A stretch of DNA of 46,074 nucleotides from CAYRJA01 sp964424455. GTDB taxonomy: Bacteria; Bacteroidota; Bacteroidia; Chitinophagales; UBA10324. The position numbers were made by a program, and so were the translations under genes. Shown piece after piece: positions 9,899 to 18,444 of the stretch (position 1 is its first letter; each line of letters starts with the position of its first letter). The DNA lies in the NCBI GenBank assembly GCA_964424455.1, contig CAYRJA010000009.1:1-46074 (forward strand), written 5' to 3'. The notes below the pieces were generated by a model, which ran no database searches, was not told the origin of the DNA, and was given only the letters and a program-made list of their open reading frames with translations.

Positions 9899-11005
9899 TT
9901 AGTTGGACTTGGGATTAAGAGCAAGTTTCAGAGAGAAAACATGAGAATAAAGAGATGAAGAGAAATTGCCGATATTGGTGAGTGCATAATCTACTGTAAC
10001 ACTTTTTATCTTTAGTCCAATACCGATGTTAGGTTGAATCAGTGTGATTTTACCTCCGTCAATGTCGTTGGTTGCCTGTTGTATATTTCCTAATCCTGCG
10101 CGCAGGTAAATGGTTTCTGCATAACCGGCTTCAAGTCCTAAATGGGGGTCCATACTAAGAAATTTGGAAGGAACCAGCACATTACGCTTTCCGTCTGTTG
10201 TAAAGTCAAGATTCAACTCCGGAGTCAGTGTTAATTTCTTTCCGAATGAGAACATATACCCGCCGCCCAGAATGATTTTTGGAGCAGTTAATTCAGTAGA
10301 GCCGGAAGGAACGGCATTGTCTGCCTGTAACAGTGCATTTTTTTCATCTTCGGAAAAGGTAAAAGTCCACGCATTAAATGTGGTGGTTAAATCTTTTACC
10401 ATAGCGCCGAGTCGCCATTTGTTTTTTGCATACTGTATTCCGGCATCAGCGCCTGCTCCCCATGAGTGAGCAAATGAACCTACCTGATTGTGGATGATTT
10501 TAAAATTCACTCCGTAATTCAATCCTTTGATTTTTGTGTCGCTGGCAAAAGAGGCAATGAATGCATAATTAGCCACTGAAAAAGCAGTGATGTTGTAGTA
10601 ATTGATAGTACCATCCGGCTCTTTCAGAAAAAGTGTATTCGGAATATCATCCACCGCAAAACGAATAATTGAAAACCCGATTACTTTCGATTTATCATTA
10701 ATCGGCTTAGCCAGTCCGAAATAATCATACTTGGCAATGCCTGCAAAATATTCACTGTGCATGGCTGCCAGTTGAAGATTATCATTCACATTCTTCAAAC
10801 CAGCAGGATTCCAGTATCCGGATGTAACATCATCGGTAGTGGCTACTTCTGAACCGCTCATGCCAAGCGCCCGCGCACCGACTCCGATATTCATAAATTC
10901 ATTACTGTATTTTCGGAACTGTGCTTTCGACTCGCTGCTGATACATATTATAATGGCAAAAAGAAATAATATACTCCTCATGTAAGGTTGGTGTTTTAAA
11001 ATCAT
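9899..11005 (-). CDS. PorV/PorQ-family outer-membrane beta-barrel protein
   Basis: A 368-residue outer-membrane protein with a signal peptide ending SESKAQ and the family's N-terminal pattern (IGVGARALGMSGSEVA, then GYWNPAGL), followed by alternating beta strands to the end. PorV-type barrels in T9SS carry cargo from the translocon to the sortase. The classic PorV N terminus is absent, so this is a PorV/PorQ relative rather than PorV itself. Its stop codon is immediately adjacent to the ATG of the C25 peptidase gene, so the two are almost certainly co-transcribed. A second possible start is the Met at 10981, which gives a more usual signal peptide; the 11005 start has the more A-rich upstream sequence. 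Confidence 0.85.
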   Translation of the reverse strand: MILKHQPYMRSILFLFAIIICISSESKAQFRKYSNEFMNIGVGARALGMSGSEVATTDDVTSGYWNPAGLKNVNDNLQLAAMHSEYFAGIAKYDYFGLAKPINDKSKVIGFSIIRFAVDDIPNTLFLKEPDGTINYYNITAFSVANYAFIASFASDTKIKGLNYGVNFKIIHNQVGSFAHSWGAGADAGIQYAKNKWRLGAMVKDLTTTFNAWTFTFSEDEKNALLQADNAVPSGSTELTAPKIILGGGYMFSFGKKLTLTPELNLDFTTDGKRNVLVPSKFLSMDPHLGLEAGYAETIYLRAGLGNIQQATNDIDGGKITLIQPNIGIGLKIKSVTVDYALTNIGNFSSSLYSHVFSLKLALNPKSN

Positions 11006-11190
11006 CTTTAAAAAATCTGACTAACGCCTGATTGGTATTAATGTTGTAAAATTATGAAGGATTAACTTTGCAGCTAATTGAATTACTAACGGGTTGTTGA
11101 GAATTGTATAATTAGTTAAATACTATCTCTGCAATGCTTAACAAGCTGTTTATTTTATACTTTTTAGCTTAACTCTGTATTGGTTTGTAA

Positions 11191-11817
11191 ATGGCTTCTT
11201 TCGATTTTATTGCTTATTATTATGATTTTCTGTCTGAATTGGTTTTCGGTCAGAATCTGAATCGTGCAAAAAAGCATTTCTTATATAACTGCTCTTCTGA
11301 CTCAAAAATTCTGCTGATGGGCGGAGGTACCGGCGCTATTCTGAATGAACTGTTACAGTTGCTGCCGAAAACTACCATAGATTATGTTGAGCCATCGGCA
11401 AAAATGATTTCTATTGCAAAAAAGAAATTGAAAAGTGAATTATCCACTAGGATAAATTTTATTTGTGGTAATCACTTATCTATACCGACTGACAGGAAAT
11501 ATGATGTAGTAACAAGTTTCTTTGTCATGGATTGTTTAAAACAGAAAGATGCAAGTCAGTTTAGCAGAACTGTAACTGGACATCTGAAAGAATCCGGTGT
11601 TTGGCTTTTTGCAGATTTTTATGGAGAAAGAAATATACTTCATAAAGCATTGATATGGCTGATGTATCGCTTCTTTAACATCACTGCCCGTATTCAGGCA
11701 ACTGTTTTGCCAGATTTTGAATTGTTATTTAGTGAACTGAATTTTCAGTGTAAAGAAGAACAGCATTTTCTTTCCGGGTTAATCCGTTCAAAAGTGCTGA
11801 TAAGGAAATTACAGTGA
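11191..11817 (+). CDS. Class I SAM-dependent methyltransferase
   Basis: A 208-residue Rossmann-fold methyltransferase. Motif I is ILLMGGGTGAIL (about 41-52), the acidic end of strand 2 is DYVEPSAKMI, and the strand 4 region is YDVVTSFFVMD; the C-terminal half is shorter and more hydrophobic than in well-known small-molecule families. Target unknown. It is transcribed away from the PorV/PorQ-PorU unit across a 185-base divergent region that includes a TAACTTTG -7-like element at 11063-11070, and it faces the DUF6498 gene. Confidence 0.8.
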   Translation: MASFDFIAYYYDFLSELVFGQNLNRAKKHFLYNCSSDSKILLMGGGTGAILNELLQLLPKTTIDYVEPSAKMISIAKKKLKSELSTRINFICGNHLSIPTDRKYDVVTSFFVMDCLKQKDASQFSRTVTGHLKESGVWLFADFYGERNILHKALIWLMYRFFNITARIQATVLPDFELLFSELNFQCKEEQHFLSGLIRSKVLIRKLQ

Positions 11818-11867
11818 TAAATTGCGTTGTTTCGTCCTGAAAATTGTTTACAGTTTTAGTGTAATCC

Positions 11868-12533
11868 TTAATTTCTTTCGGTTGATTTTCCTTTATTTAT
11901 ACGAGAGTATGTAAATACATCATATCCGGTTTTTAGAAGAATAAAAAATAACAGATAAATGTATTGGCCCATGCGCGACGACATTCCCTTCTCTGCAAAG
12001 AAACCATAACCTACTCCGCCCAGTACCACAACTATATGAATGATAATGGTTCGGAAGTCAAAGAAGTTGGCCAGCTCGCCGGGGGAATATTGTTTATACT
12101 CTTTTCCGATAAGATAATCAAAAGTGAAATTGATCCCGTAACTGAGAACCAGCCCAAGCAGGGCAAGGTTGAATGACGAGTCAAGCAAGAAAAGTTGCCG
12201 GAGGTTGCCTCCAATGTTTTCTTTTTGTTCAACTATTAAACCGACAAATACGACAATAAAAACAAGGTAGAAAAAGAACATAGCGGTACGCACCAGCAAA
12301 TAGCGGAGTGCAATTTTTAATTTCTTTTCGCTGTCATTCCCTGTGGTTTTTCCTGCATATACTATTCTCAATGTCTGGAACAGTGATGCAATGTAAGTTT
12401 CAAGCCAATAGTAATAAAGGATGGAAAATATAGTCCAACCAAGAAAAAACATTCCATAAGCCGGAATCAGGTTCAGTGCGACGATTAAAAACAGTGAAGT
12501 TGTCTTTGATAATGAGGAAATCATACAGCACAA
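11868..12533 (-). CDS. DUF6498-type integral membrane protein
   Basis: A 221-residue protein with about six hydrophobic segments. The N-terminal pattern (LNLIPAYGMFFLGW, then a YYYWLETYIASLFQTLRI helix) matches the DUF6498 family as I know it; function unknown. The Met four residues in (12524) is an equally good start. It lies downstream of ribF on the same strand with a 114-base gap, so it may be an independent gene at the end of the uppP-truB-ribF unit. Confidence 0.65.
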   Translation of the reverse strand: MCCMISSLSKTTSLFLIVALNLIPAYGMFFLGWTIFSILYYYWLETYIASLFQTLRIVYAGKTTGNDSEKKLKIALRYLLVRTAMFFFYLVFIVVFVGLIVEQKENIGGNLRQLFLLDSSFNLALLGLVLSYGINFTFDYLIGKEYKQYSPGELANFFDFRTIIIHIVVVLGGVGYGFFAEKGMSSRMGQYIYLLFFILLKTGYDVFTYSRINKGKSTERN

Positions 12534-12647
12534 ATGTATTACAGTTGTAGTTCCGGTAGTTTTATTTTTATCACAGGATTAAGTGAGGAAAAGTGCTTAT
12601 TTGTGTTATGAATTTTTTTCAGCTCTGCATTTCTTTCATAGCTAACT

Positions 12648-13571
12648 CTACAAGACTTTTAACGAGTCCGCCTTATCTTTTCCCAACTGTACTTTCAACT
12701 CATCAAGTGAATTGTATTTTTCTTCAGCACGCAACCATTTAACAAAAGAAATTTCTATCCTCTGTCCGTAAATGTCGCTATTGAAATCAAAAATATTTAC
12801 CTCAATCATTTTTTTTGTTCCGCCTACTGTCGGGCGATAACCAATACTCAACATACCCTTGTATTTCTTCCCTTCTGCTGTAACATACACTGCATAAATT
12901 CCATCAGCAGGAATCAGCTTGTAAGGGTTGCCTACTGAAATATTCGCAGTAGGATAGCCGAGTGTTCTTCCGATTTTATCACCGTCAATTACTATACCCC
13001 TGACCGGATAGTAGCGACCAAGCAGGTTGAACGCCAGTTCACAATCTTTTTCTTCCAATGCTATGCGGATGCGCGAACTGCTCACTGCAATTTCATCTAC
13101 TATCTGTTTATTGATTTCTTCCACTTTAAATCTGAATTCAGAAGAGAGTTTTCTCAGCAATTCAATGTTCCCATCCCGATGATGACCGAAAGAATGATTG
13201 TATCCGATTACAATAATTGCCGGATGAAATTTACCAACGAGAAAATGTTCAACATAATCTCTTGCCGAGCGGTTAGAGAATTCTTTAGTAAACGGAACAA
13301 CTACCAGATTGTCTATGCCTTCCTGCTCCAGTAAAGAAATTTTTTCATCAAGAGTGCTGAGCAAACGGATGCTGTGTTCCTGTGGATATACTACCGTTCT
13401 CGGATGAGGATCGAAAGTGATTAATATGCTTTCTCCGTTTACCGATTCAGCCAATGAGTGGATTCTATTGATTAGCTGCTGATGACCTTTATGTACTCCA
13501 TCAAAAGTTCCAACCGTGATTACTGCATTCTTAAATGCAGGTAATGAATCTATGTTCTTGAATACACGCAT
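12648..13571 (-). CDS. ribF: Bifunctional riboflavin kinase / FAD synthetase
   Basis: RibF phosphorylates riboflavin to FMN and adenylylates FMN to FAD. The 307-residue length is typical. The N-terminal FAD synthetase domain (about 1-180) has TVGTFDGVHKGHQQL, TFDPHPRTV and the SSSRIR loop; the C-terminal kinase domain (about 185-307) has GRTLGYPTANI, ADGIYAVYV and the IEVNIFDF strand. It is the third gene of the uppP-truB-ribF operon, 23 bases after truB. Confidence 0.97.
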   Translation of the reverse strand: MRVFKNIDSLPAFKNAVITVGTFDGVHKGHQQLINRIHSLAESVNGESILITFDPHPRTVVYPQEHSIRLLSTLDEKISLLEQEGIDNLVVVPFTKEFSNRSARDYVEHFLVGKFHPAIIVIGYNHSFGHHRDGNIELLRKLSSEFRFKVEEINKQIVDEIAVSSSRIRIALEEKDCELAFNLLGRYYPVRGIVIDGDKIGRTLGYPTANISVGNPYKLIPADGIYAVYVTAEGKKYKGMLSIGYRPTVGGTKKMIEVNIFDFNSDIYGQRIEISFVKWLRAEEKYNSLDELKVQLGKDKADSLKVL

Positions 13572-13594
13572 CGCTGTTTCTGATTATGAATTTA

Positions 13595-14302
13595 CTATTG
13601 AGTGTTTAATGGAGAATTCTGATTTGCGCTTTTTAGTTCGTCAACTGTTTTTACAAAATCATTCAACTGCATTGCATCTTCTACCTTAAAATTTCCGCTT
13701 CTTGTACGACGAAGCGCAGACAGAAAAGCGCCGTTGTTTAAAGCAACACCAAAATCATGCGCCAGTGAACGAACATAAAAACCTTTGCTGCACACAATTC
13801 TGAAATCAACTTCCGGCAGATTTACTTTTTTTATTTCAAACTCCTTTAATTCAACTTTGTGTTTTACTCTTTCAAATTCTTCTCCTTCGCGGGCTAATTC
13901 ATAGTAGCGTTTTCCGTCTTTATGCTTGGCAGAATGAGCAGGTGCATATTGATACTGCTCACCAACAAATTCTTTTGCTTTACGGTAAATTAATTCTTCA
14001 GAAAGATTAGTCAAGTCAAACCGCTTATCAATTTCTGTTTCCATATCATGAGATGGGGTAGTAGCGCCGAATGTAAATGTGCCGGTATATTCCTTTTCCT
14101 GTCCCATATATTCAACCATTCGTTTGCAATATTTCCCGGTAAGAACAATAAGTAACCCGGAAGCAAGCGGGTCGAGCGTGCCGGCATGACCAACTTTAGC
14201 TTTTGTAACACGCTTTACTTTATTCACCACATCAAATGATGTCCAATGCAGCGGTTTATCGAAAAGCAGCGCCATTCCTTCTTTGATTTCTTCTAATGTC
14301 AT
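13595..14302 (-). CDS. truB: tRNA pseudouridine(55) synthase
   Basis: TruB makes pseudouridine 55 in the T loop of tRNAs. The protein begins MTLEEIKEGMALLFDKPLHW and shows the catalytic motif HAGTLDPLASGLL with its Asp, the KEYTGTFTFG strand and SKGFYVRSLAHDFG. I place the start at 14302, not at an in-frame Met further upstream, because its ATG overlaps the uppP stop as ATGA and because the family N terminus starts there; this gives 235 residues. The overlap indicates translational coupling. Confidence 0.96.
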   Translation of the reverse strand: MTLEEIKEGMALLFDKPLHWTSFDVVNKVKRVTKAKVGHAGTLDPLASGLLIVLTGKYCKRMVEYMGQEKEYTGTFTFGATTPSHDMETEIDKRFDLTNLSEELIYRKAKEFVGEQYQYAPAHSAKHKDGKRYYELAREGEEFERVKHKVELKEFEIKKVNLPEVDFRIVCSKGFYVRSLAHDFGVALNNGAFLSALRRTRSGNFKVEDAMQLNDFVKTVDELKSANQNSPLNTQ

Positions 14303-15084
14303 AACACTTTCAGTTCGATATGGAGCGCCATCAGTATTAAAATAAGCCCGCCGACTATAATCCGGTACCAACCAAAAATTTTAAATCCGTGCTTTGTAAG
14401 AAAATTGATAAAGAATTTAATGGCAAGCATTGCCACAATAAAAGCTACTACATTTCCAATTAGTAAAACGGAAATATTGTCTGTGTTTATTTGCTCATAG
14501 TTTTTTAATAATTTATATGCAGAAGCAGCGAACATAGTAGGTACTGCAAGAAAAAACGAGAACTCGGCTGCTTGTCTTCTTGAAAGTTTCTGAGTCATTC
14601 CGCCTACGATAGTAGCGCCACTGCGTGAAACACCCGGAATCATACTGATAACCTGAAAGAATCCTATTTTTAATGCAGTGAGATAACCGATTTCTTTTTC
14701 CTCAATCTTCTCATTCTCTTTAAAAACATTATCTATAAAAAGAAGAATTACTCCTCCAAGTAAAAGTGAAACAGCAACCACTGTAACACTTCCCAGCATT
14801 TCATCAATATATTTATCCAATAAAAAGCCAAAGATTGCTGCAGGAATAAAAGCCACAAACAACTTGTAATAGAAATCAAGTGACTTAAAAAAACGCTTCC
14901 AGTACAAAACAACCACTGACAGAATTGCTCCGAACTGAATATTTACCGTAAACATTTTCACATACTCATTCGGCTCCATGCCAAGAATAGCCGTTCCGAT
15001 TATCATGTGTCCGGTAGATGAAACAGGCAAAAATTCAGTCAGCCCTTCAATAATAGCAAGTATAATAGCTTGAAAAATAGTCAT
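14299..15084 (-). CDS. uppP: Undecaprenyl-diphosphatase (UppP/BacA)
   Basis: UppP dephosphorylates undecaprenyl diphosphate at the membrane, recycling the lipid carrier for peptidoglycan. It has 261 residues and about eight membrane segments, with both signatures: EGLTEFLPVSSTGHMII near the N terminus and PGVSRSGATIVGGM in the middle. It is the first gene of the uppP-truB-ribF unit and is divergent from hppA. A -7-like TATCCTTG lies on the minus strand at 15089-15096, only four bases from the ATG, which again suggests a very short leader. Confidence 0.96.
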   Translation of the reverse strand: MTIFQAIILAIIEGLTEFLPVSSTGHMIIGTAILGMEPNEYVKMFTVNIQFGAILSVVVLYWKRFFKSLDFYYKLFVAFIPAAIFGFLLDKYIDEMLGSVTVVAVSLLLGGVILLFIDNVFKENEKIEEKEIGYLTALKIGFFQVISMIPGVSRSGATIVGGMTQKLSRRQAAEFSFFLAVPTMFAASAYKLLKNYEQINTDNISVLLIGNVVAFIVAMLAIKFFINFLTKHGFKIFGWYRIIVGGLILILMALHIELKVL

Positions 15085-15234
15085 GCTGCAAGGATAGAAA
15101 TAAAATCCCGCAGCTTAAAATCAGAGGATGAACAACAGGATAATTCTTTATTTGAATACAATTTTTATTCAAATGTTCTGTTCATCGGATAGATATGCGG
15201 TATTATTAAGGCGTATTACAGGTATTTCAATTCT

Positions 15235-15265
15235 TTTGTTTTATTGCCCTCTAAGGTTATTTTTG
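15235..15265 (+). promoter_or_regulatory. Bacteroidota promoter of hppA
   Basis: TTTG at 15235-15238 and TATTTTTG at 15258-15265 are separated by exactly 19 bases, a perfect fit to the TTTG-N19-TAnnTTTG consensus. The -7 element ends 21 bases before the hppA ATG. Confidence 0.8.
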
Positions 15266-15286
15266 CCAACCAAAATTTAAAACTGA

Positions 15287-17653
15287 ATGAGTCCTTATTT
15301 TTACCTGATTCCGTGCTTCGGAATTGTTTCTCTGATTTATGTTGTCATAAAGTCTGCTTGGGTATCCAAACAGGATGCGGGCAATGACCGAATGAAAGAA
15401 ATTTCAACGCACATAGCAGAAGGCGCTATGGCTTTTTTGAAAGCAGAATGGAAGATACTCAGTTACTATGTAGTGATTGCCGGAATTCTGCTTGCCTTAT
15501 TAGGATATTCCAACCCCGATTCAAGCCCTGTAATTGCATTAGCTTTTGTGATAGGAGCAGTTTGTTCTGCAATAGCCGGTTATATCGGAATGAGCATTGC
15601 TACAAAAGCAAATGTGCGCACTACCAATGCAGCCAGAACTTCACTGGCTAAAGCGTTGAATGTTTCGTTCACAGGCGGCTCTGTAATGGGCATGGGTGTT
15701 ACAGGAATTGCAGTTCTCGGACTGGGTTCTTTATTCATCGTATTTTATTACATGTTTGCAGGTGACGGAAGCGCTCACGGATTACAGGTAGCGCTGGAAG
15801 TGCTTACCGGTTTCTCTCTCGGAGCAGAAAGCATTGCACTCTTCGCACGCGTAGGTGGAGGAATTTATACTAAAGCAGCCGATGTGGGCGCTGACTTAGT
15901 TGGAAAAGTGGAAGCAGGTATCCCTGAAGACGATCCGCGTAACCCTGCAACTATTGCAGATAATGTGGGTGATAATGTTGGAGATGTTGCCGGAATGGGC
16001 GCTGACTTATTCGGCTCTTTTGTAGCTACCGTTCTTGCCACAATGGTTTTGGGAAGAGAAATTTCTACACAGGATAATTTCGGTGGACTTTCTCCAATTC
16101 TTCTCCCTATGATGATTGCAGGTATTGGAATTATATTCTCCATAATCGGAACTCTCTTTGTAAAAATTAAAGAAGGTTCTGAAGTATCTACCGCAGTAGT
16201 TCAGAAAGCTTTGAACTATGGTAACTGGGGCGCTATTATTCTTACCGCAATTTCATGTTATTTCTTAATCAACTGGATGTTGCCTGATGTACTCAATCTG
16301 CGTGGATATGAGTTTACAAAAATGGGCGTATTCGGCGCTGTGTTCTTAGGATTAGTTGTTGGAACACTCATGAGTATAATTACTGAGTATTATACTGCAA
16401 TGGGAAAACGCCCTGTTAAATCTATTGTTCGCCAGTCTGTAACAGGCCATGCTACAAATATTATCGGTGGTTTAGCTGTGGGAATGGAATCTACTGTTGC
16501 ACCAATGATTGTACTTGCAGCCGGAATATATGGTTCGTTCCTGTTAGCCGGCTTGTATGGAGTAGCTATCGCAGCAGCCGGAATGATGGCAACTACTGCT
16601 ATGCAATTGTCTATTGATGCCTTCGGACCTATTGCTGACAATGCCGGTGGAATTGCAGAGATGAGCGAATTGGAAAAAGAAGTTCGTGAGAAAACGGATA
16701 CACTGGATGCAGTAGGAAATACCACCGCAGCAACCGGAAAAGGTTTTGCAATAGCTTCTGCTGCATTAACCGCTCTTGCACTCTTTGCAGCATTTGTTGG
16801 AATGGCAGGTATTGATAAGATTGATATTTACAAAGCAGATGTACTTGCCGGAATGTTTATCGGGGCAATGATTCCGTTTATCTTTTCTTCACTTGCTATA
16901 TCCGCAGTTGGACAAGCAGCCATGAGTATGGTGGAAGAAGTTCGCCGTCAGTTCCGTGAAATTCCCGGAATTATGGAAGGCACTGCAAAACCGGAGTATG
17001 ATAAATGTGTGGCTATTTCTACTAATGCTTCAATTAGAAAAATGCTTGCTCCTGGAGCAATAGCATTAATAGTTCCTGTAATTGTCGGTTTCTGTTTTGG
17101 GGCAGAAGTATTGGGTGGAATGTTGGCGGGATTAACTGCCAGCGGCGTACTGATGGGAATGTTCCAGTCCAATGCGGGCGGCGCTTGGGATAATGCAAAA
17201 AAATCATTTGAGAAAGGAGTAGAAATCAATGGTGAGATTTATTACAAGAAATCTGAACCGCACAAAGCATCTGTAACAGGCGATACAGTAGGCGATCCGT
17301 TTAAAGATACTTCCGGTCCTTCTATGAACATCCTGATTAAGTTGATGTCAATAGTAAGTTTAGTGATTGCGCCTTCTATCAGTCATCCGCTTTTTAATAC
17401 GGCTTCTGCAAGCGATAATTGCTGCATTGAGATGTCTGATTCTTCATGTTATCATTCTCAGGGAATGATGATGGATAGCAGTATGCAGAATATGAAAGGA
17501 TGCTGTATGAGTAAGAAGGGTCATGGAAAGATGTACTGCATGGATAACATGAAATCATCCTGCAAAGGCGATTGCGATGGCAATTGTAAAGAAGAGTGCA
17601 AGAAGCATTGTGAAGAAGGAGCTAAGAGTTGTTGCAAAAAGGACAAAAACTAA
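15287..17653 (+). CDS. hppA: K+-dependent membrane pyrophosphatase with a Cys/Met-rich tail
   Basis: This integral membrane enzyme couples hydrolysis of pyrophosphate to pumping of Na+ and/or H+. The 788-residue protein has the usual array of about 16 membrane helices and the pyrophosphate site around GIPEDDPRNPATIADNVGDN (211-230), followed by DVAGMGADLFGS. A481 and G484 in GNTTAATGKG mark the K+-dependent class, in which Na+ pumping is common; the ion itself is inferred. The core ends with DTSGPSMNILIKLMSIVSLVIAP. Beyond it comes an odd 79-residue tail (710-788, from base 17414) with 13 Cys, 10 Met and 3 His among Lys, Asp and Ser. Such a tail is not part of the catalytic fold and looks metal-binding. 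Confidence 0.96.
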   Translation: MSPYFYLIPCFGIVSLIYVVIKSAWVSKQDAGNDRMKEISTHIAEGAMAFLKAEWKILSYYVVIAGILLALLGYSNPDSSPVIALAFVIGAVCSAIAGYIGMSIATKANVRTTNAARTSLAKALNVSFTGGSVMGMGVTGIAVLGLGSLFIVFYYMFAGDGSAHGLQVALEVLTGFSLGAESIALFARVGGGIYTKAADVGADLVGKVEAGIPEDDPRNPATIADNVGDNVGDVAGMGADLFGSFVATVLATMVLGREISTQDNFGGLSPILLPMMIAGIGIIFSIIGTLFVKIKEGSEVSTAVVQKALNYGNWGAIILTAISCYFLINWMLPDVLNLRGYEFTKMGVFGAVFLGLVVGTLMSIITEYYTAMGKRPVKSIVRQSVTGHATNIIGGLAVGMESTVAPMIVLAAGIYGSFLLAGLYGVAIAAAGMMATTAMQLSIDAFGPIADNAGGIAEMSELEKEVREKTDTLDAVGNTTAATGKGFAIASAALTALALFAAFVGMAGIDKIDIYKADVLAGMFIGAMIPFIFSSLAISAVGQAAMSMVEEVRRQFREIPGIMEGTAKPEYDKCVAISTNASIRKMLAPGAIALIVPVIVGFCFGAEVLGGMLAGLTASGVLMGMFQSNAGGAWDNAKKSFEKGVEINGEIYYKKSEPHKASVTGDTVGDPFKDTSGPSMNILIKLMSIVSLVIAPSISHPLFNTASASDNCCIEMSDSSCYHSQGMMMDSSMQNMKGCCMSKKGHGKMYCMDNMKSSCKGDCDGNCKEECKKHCEEGAKSCCKKDKN

Positions 17654-17670
17654 AGTATCCCTTTTCTTCG

Positions 17671-17716
17671 TTTGTCGTATAACTTTTATATCTTTGTCGT
17701 ATAAATAAAAGTTATG
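17671..17716 (+). promoter_or_regulatory. Promoter-operator of the DUF6364/PIN toxin-antitoxin pair
   Basis: An exact 11-bp inverted repeat, ATAACTTTTAT (17679-17689) and ATAAAAGTTAT (17705-17715), runs into the antitoxin ATG. A 12-bp direct repeat TTTGTCGTATAA (17671-17682 and 17693-17704) lies 22 bp apart, two helical turns. A -7 element TATCTTTG (17689-17696) sits between the arms. The geometry suits repression of the operon by its own antitoxin, as in other type II modules; that is inference. Confidence 0.65.
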
Positions 17717-17977
17717 GACGCTAAAATCACACTCAGCTTCAATGAAGGGGTAATTCAGAAAGCAAAGAAATTTGCTGATGATAACAATATCAGTTTATCG
17801 CGGCTGACCGAGTTTCTTTTGTCTAAAGTAACCAGTTCCTCTTACAAATCATTAGATGAACTTCCTGTTTCAGAATGGGTAAGCATGCTCAGTGAAGGAA
17901 AGGTGGAGTATGTCCGTACGCCTTCTTCCCGCAAGCAAATGAAAAAGGAATATTACACTAACAAGAAATCAAAGTGA
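17714..17977 (+). CDS. DUF6364-family antitoxin
   Basis: An 87-residue protein. The N-terminal third (DAKITLSFNEGVIQKAKKFA, then NNISLSRLTEFLL) has a ribbon-helix-helix-like pattern; the basic, disordered C terminus (KQMKKEYYTNKKSK) is the likely toxin-wrapping tail. It overlaps the PIN toxin gene by four bases, the classic antitoxin-first arrangement. The start is set by the ATG inside the right arm of the operator repeat. Confidence 0.85.
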   Translation: MDAKITLSFNEGVIQKAKKFADDNNISLSRLTEFLLSKVTSSSYKSLDELPVSEWVSMLSEGKVEYVRTPSSRKQMKKEYYTNKKSK

Positions 17978-18399
17978 GAATATTTTTAGATGCAAATATT
18001 CTTGTTGCCGTTCTGAAAAATGAATATCCTTTGTTCACCAATGCCTCAAGAGTAATCAGTTTGGCAGACGATTCGAGGTTTGAAGTTTACACTTCACCGC
18101 TTTGTATGGCTATCGGACATTATTTTGCAGAGAAAAAAAACGGAGCAAATATCGCGAGAAAGAAAGTCAGCTTTCTTGCCCATAAGCTCAGAATCACTTC
18201 TGTTACCGAAAGAATAGTTCGGAAATCTGCTGATAATAAATCCATAAGCGATTTTGAAGATGGTATTGAATATTACTCTGCAATTGATTCTAAATGCAGA
18301 TGTATTGTAACAGAGGATAAGAAAGATTTTTATTTCTCAGAGATAGAAGTGTTAAACTCCGAAGAATTTTTACTGAAGTATGCGGTAAAAAAGAAATAA
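17974..18399 (+). CDS. PIN-domain ribonuclease toxin
   Basis: A 141-residue VapC-like PIN protein, expected to cut RNA using Mg2+ or Mn2+. Acidic residues fit the fold: D6 in IFLDANIL, D93/D96 in ISDFEDGIEYYSA, and D115/D118 in VTEDKKDFYF. It starts with GTG; the GTG overlaps the antitoxin TGA as GTGA, so translation is probably coupled. Target RNA unknown. Confidence 0.87.
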   Translation: MRIFLDANILVAVLKNEYPLFTNASRVISLADDSRFEVYTSPLCMAIGHYFAEKKNGANIARKKVSFLAHKLRITSVTERIVRKSADNKSISDFEDGIEYYSAIDSKCRCIVTEDKKDFYFSEIEVLNSEEFLLKYAVKKK

Positions 18400-18444
18400 A
18401 TTCTTTCTCCCGTATTTTCAATCTATTTCCTTTCTTTGTCCTGA

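Noticed and set aside
14303..14371. N-terminal extension of TruB
   Set aside because: The extra 23 residues overlap uppP and do not belong to the TruB family; the ATG at 14302 with ATGA overlap is better.
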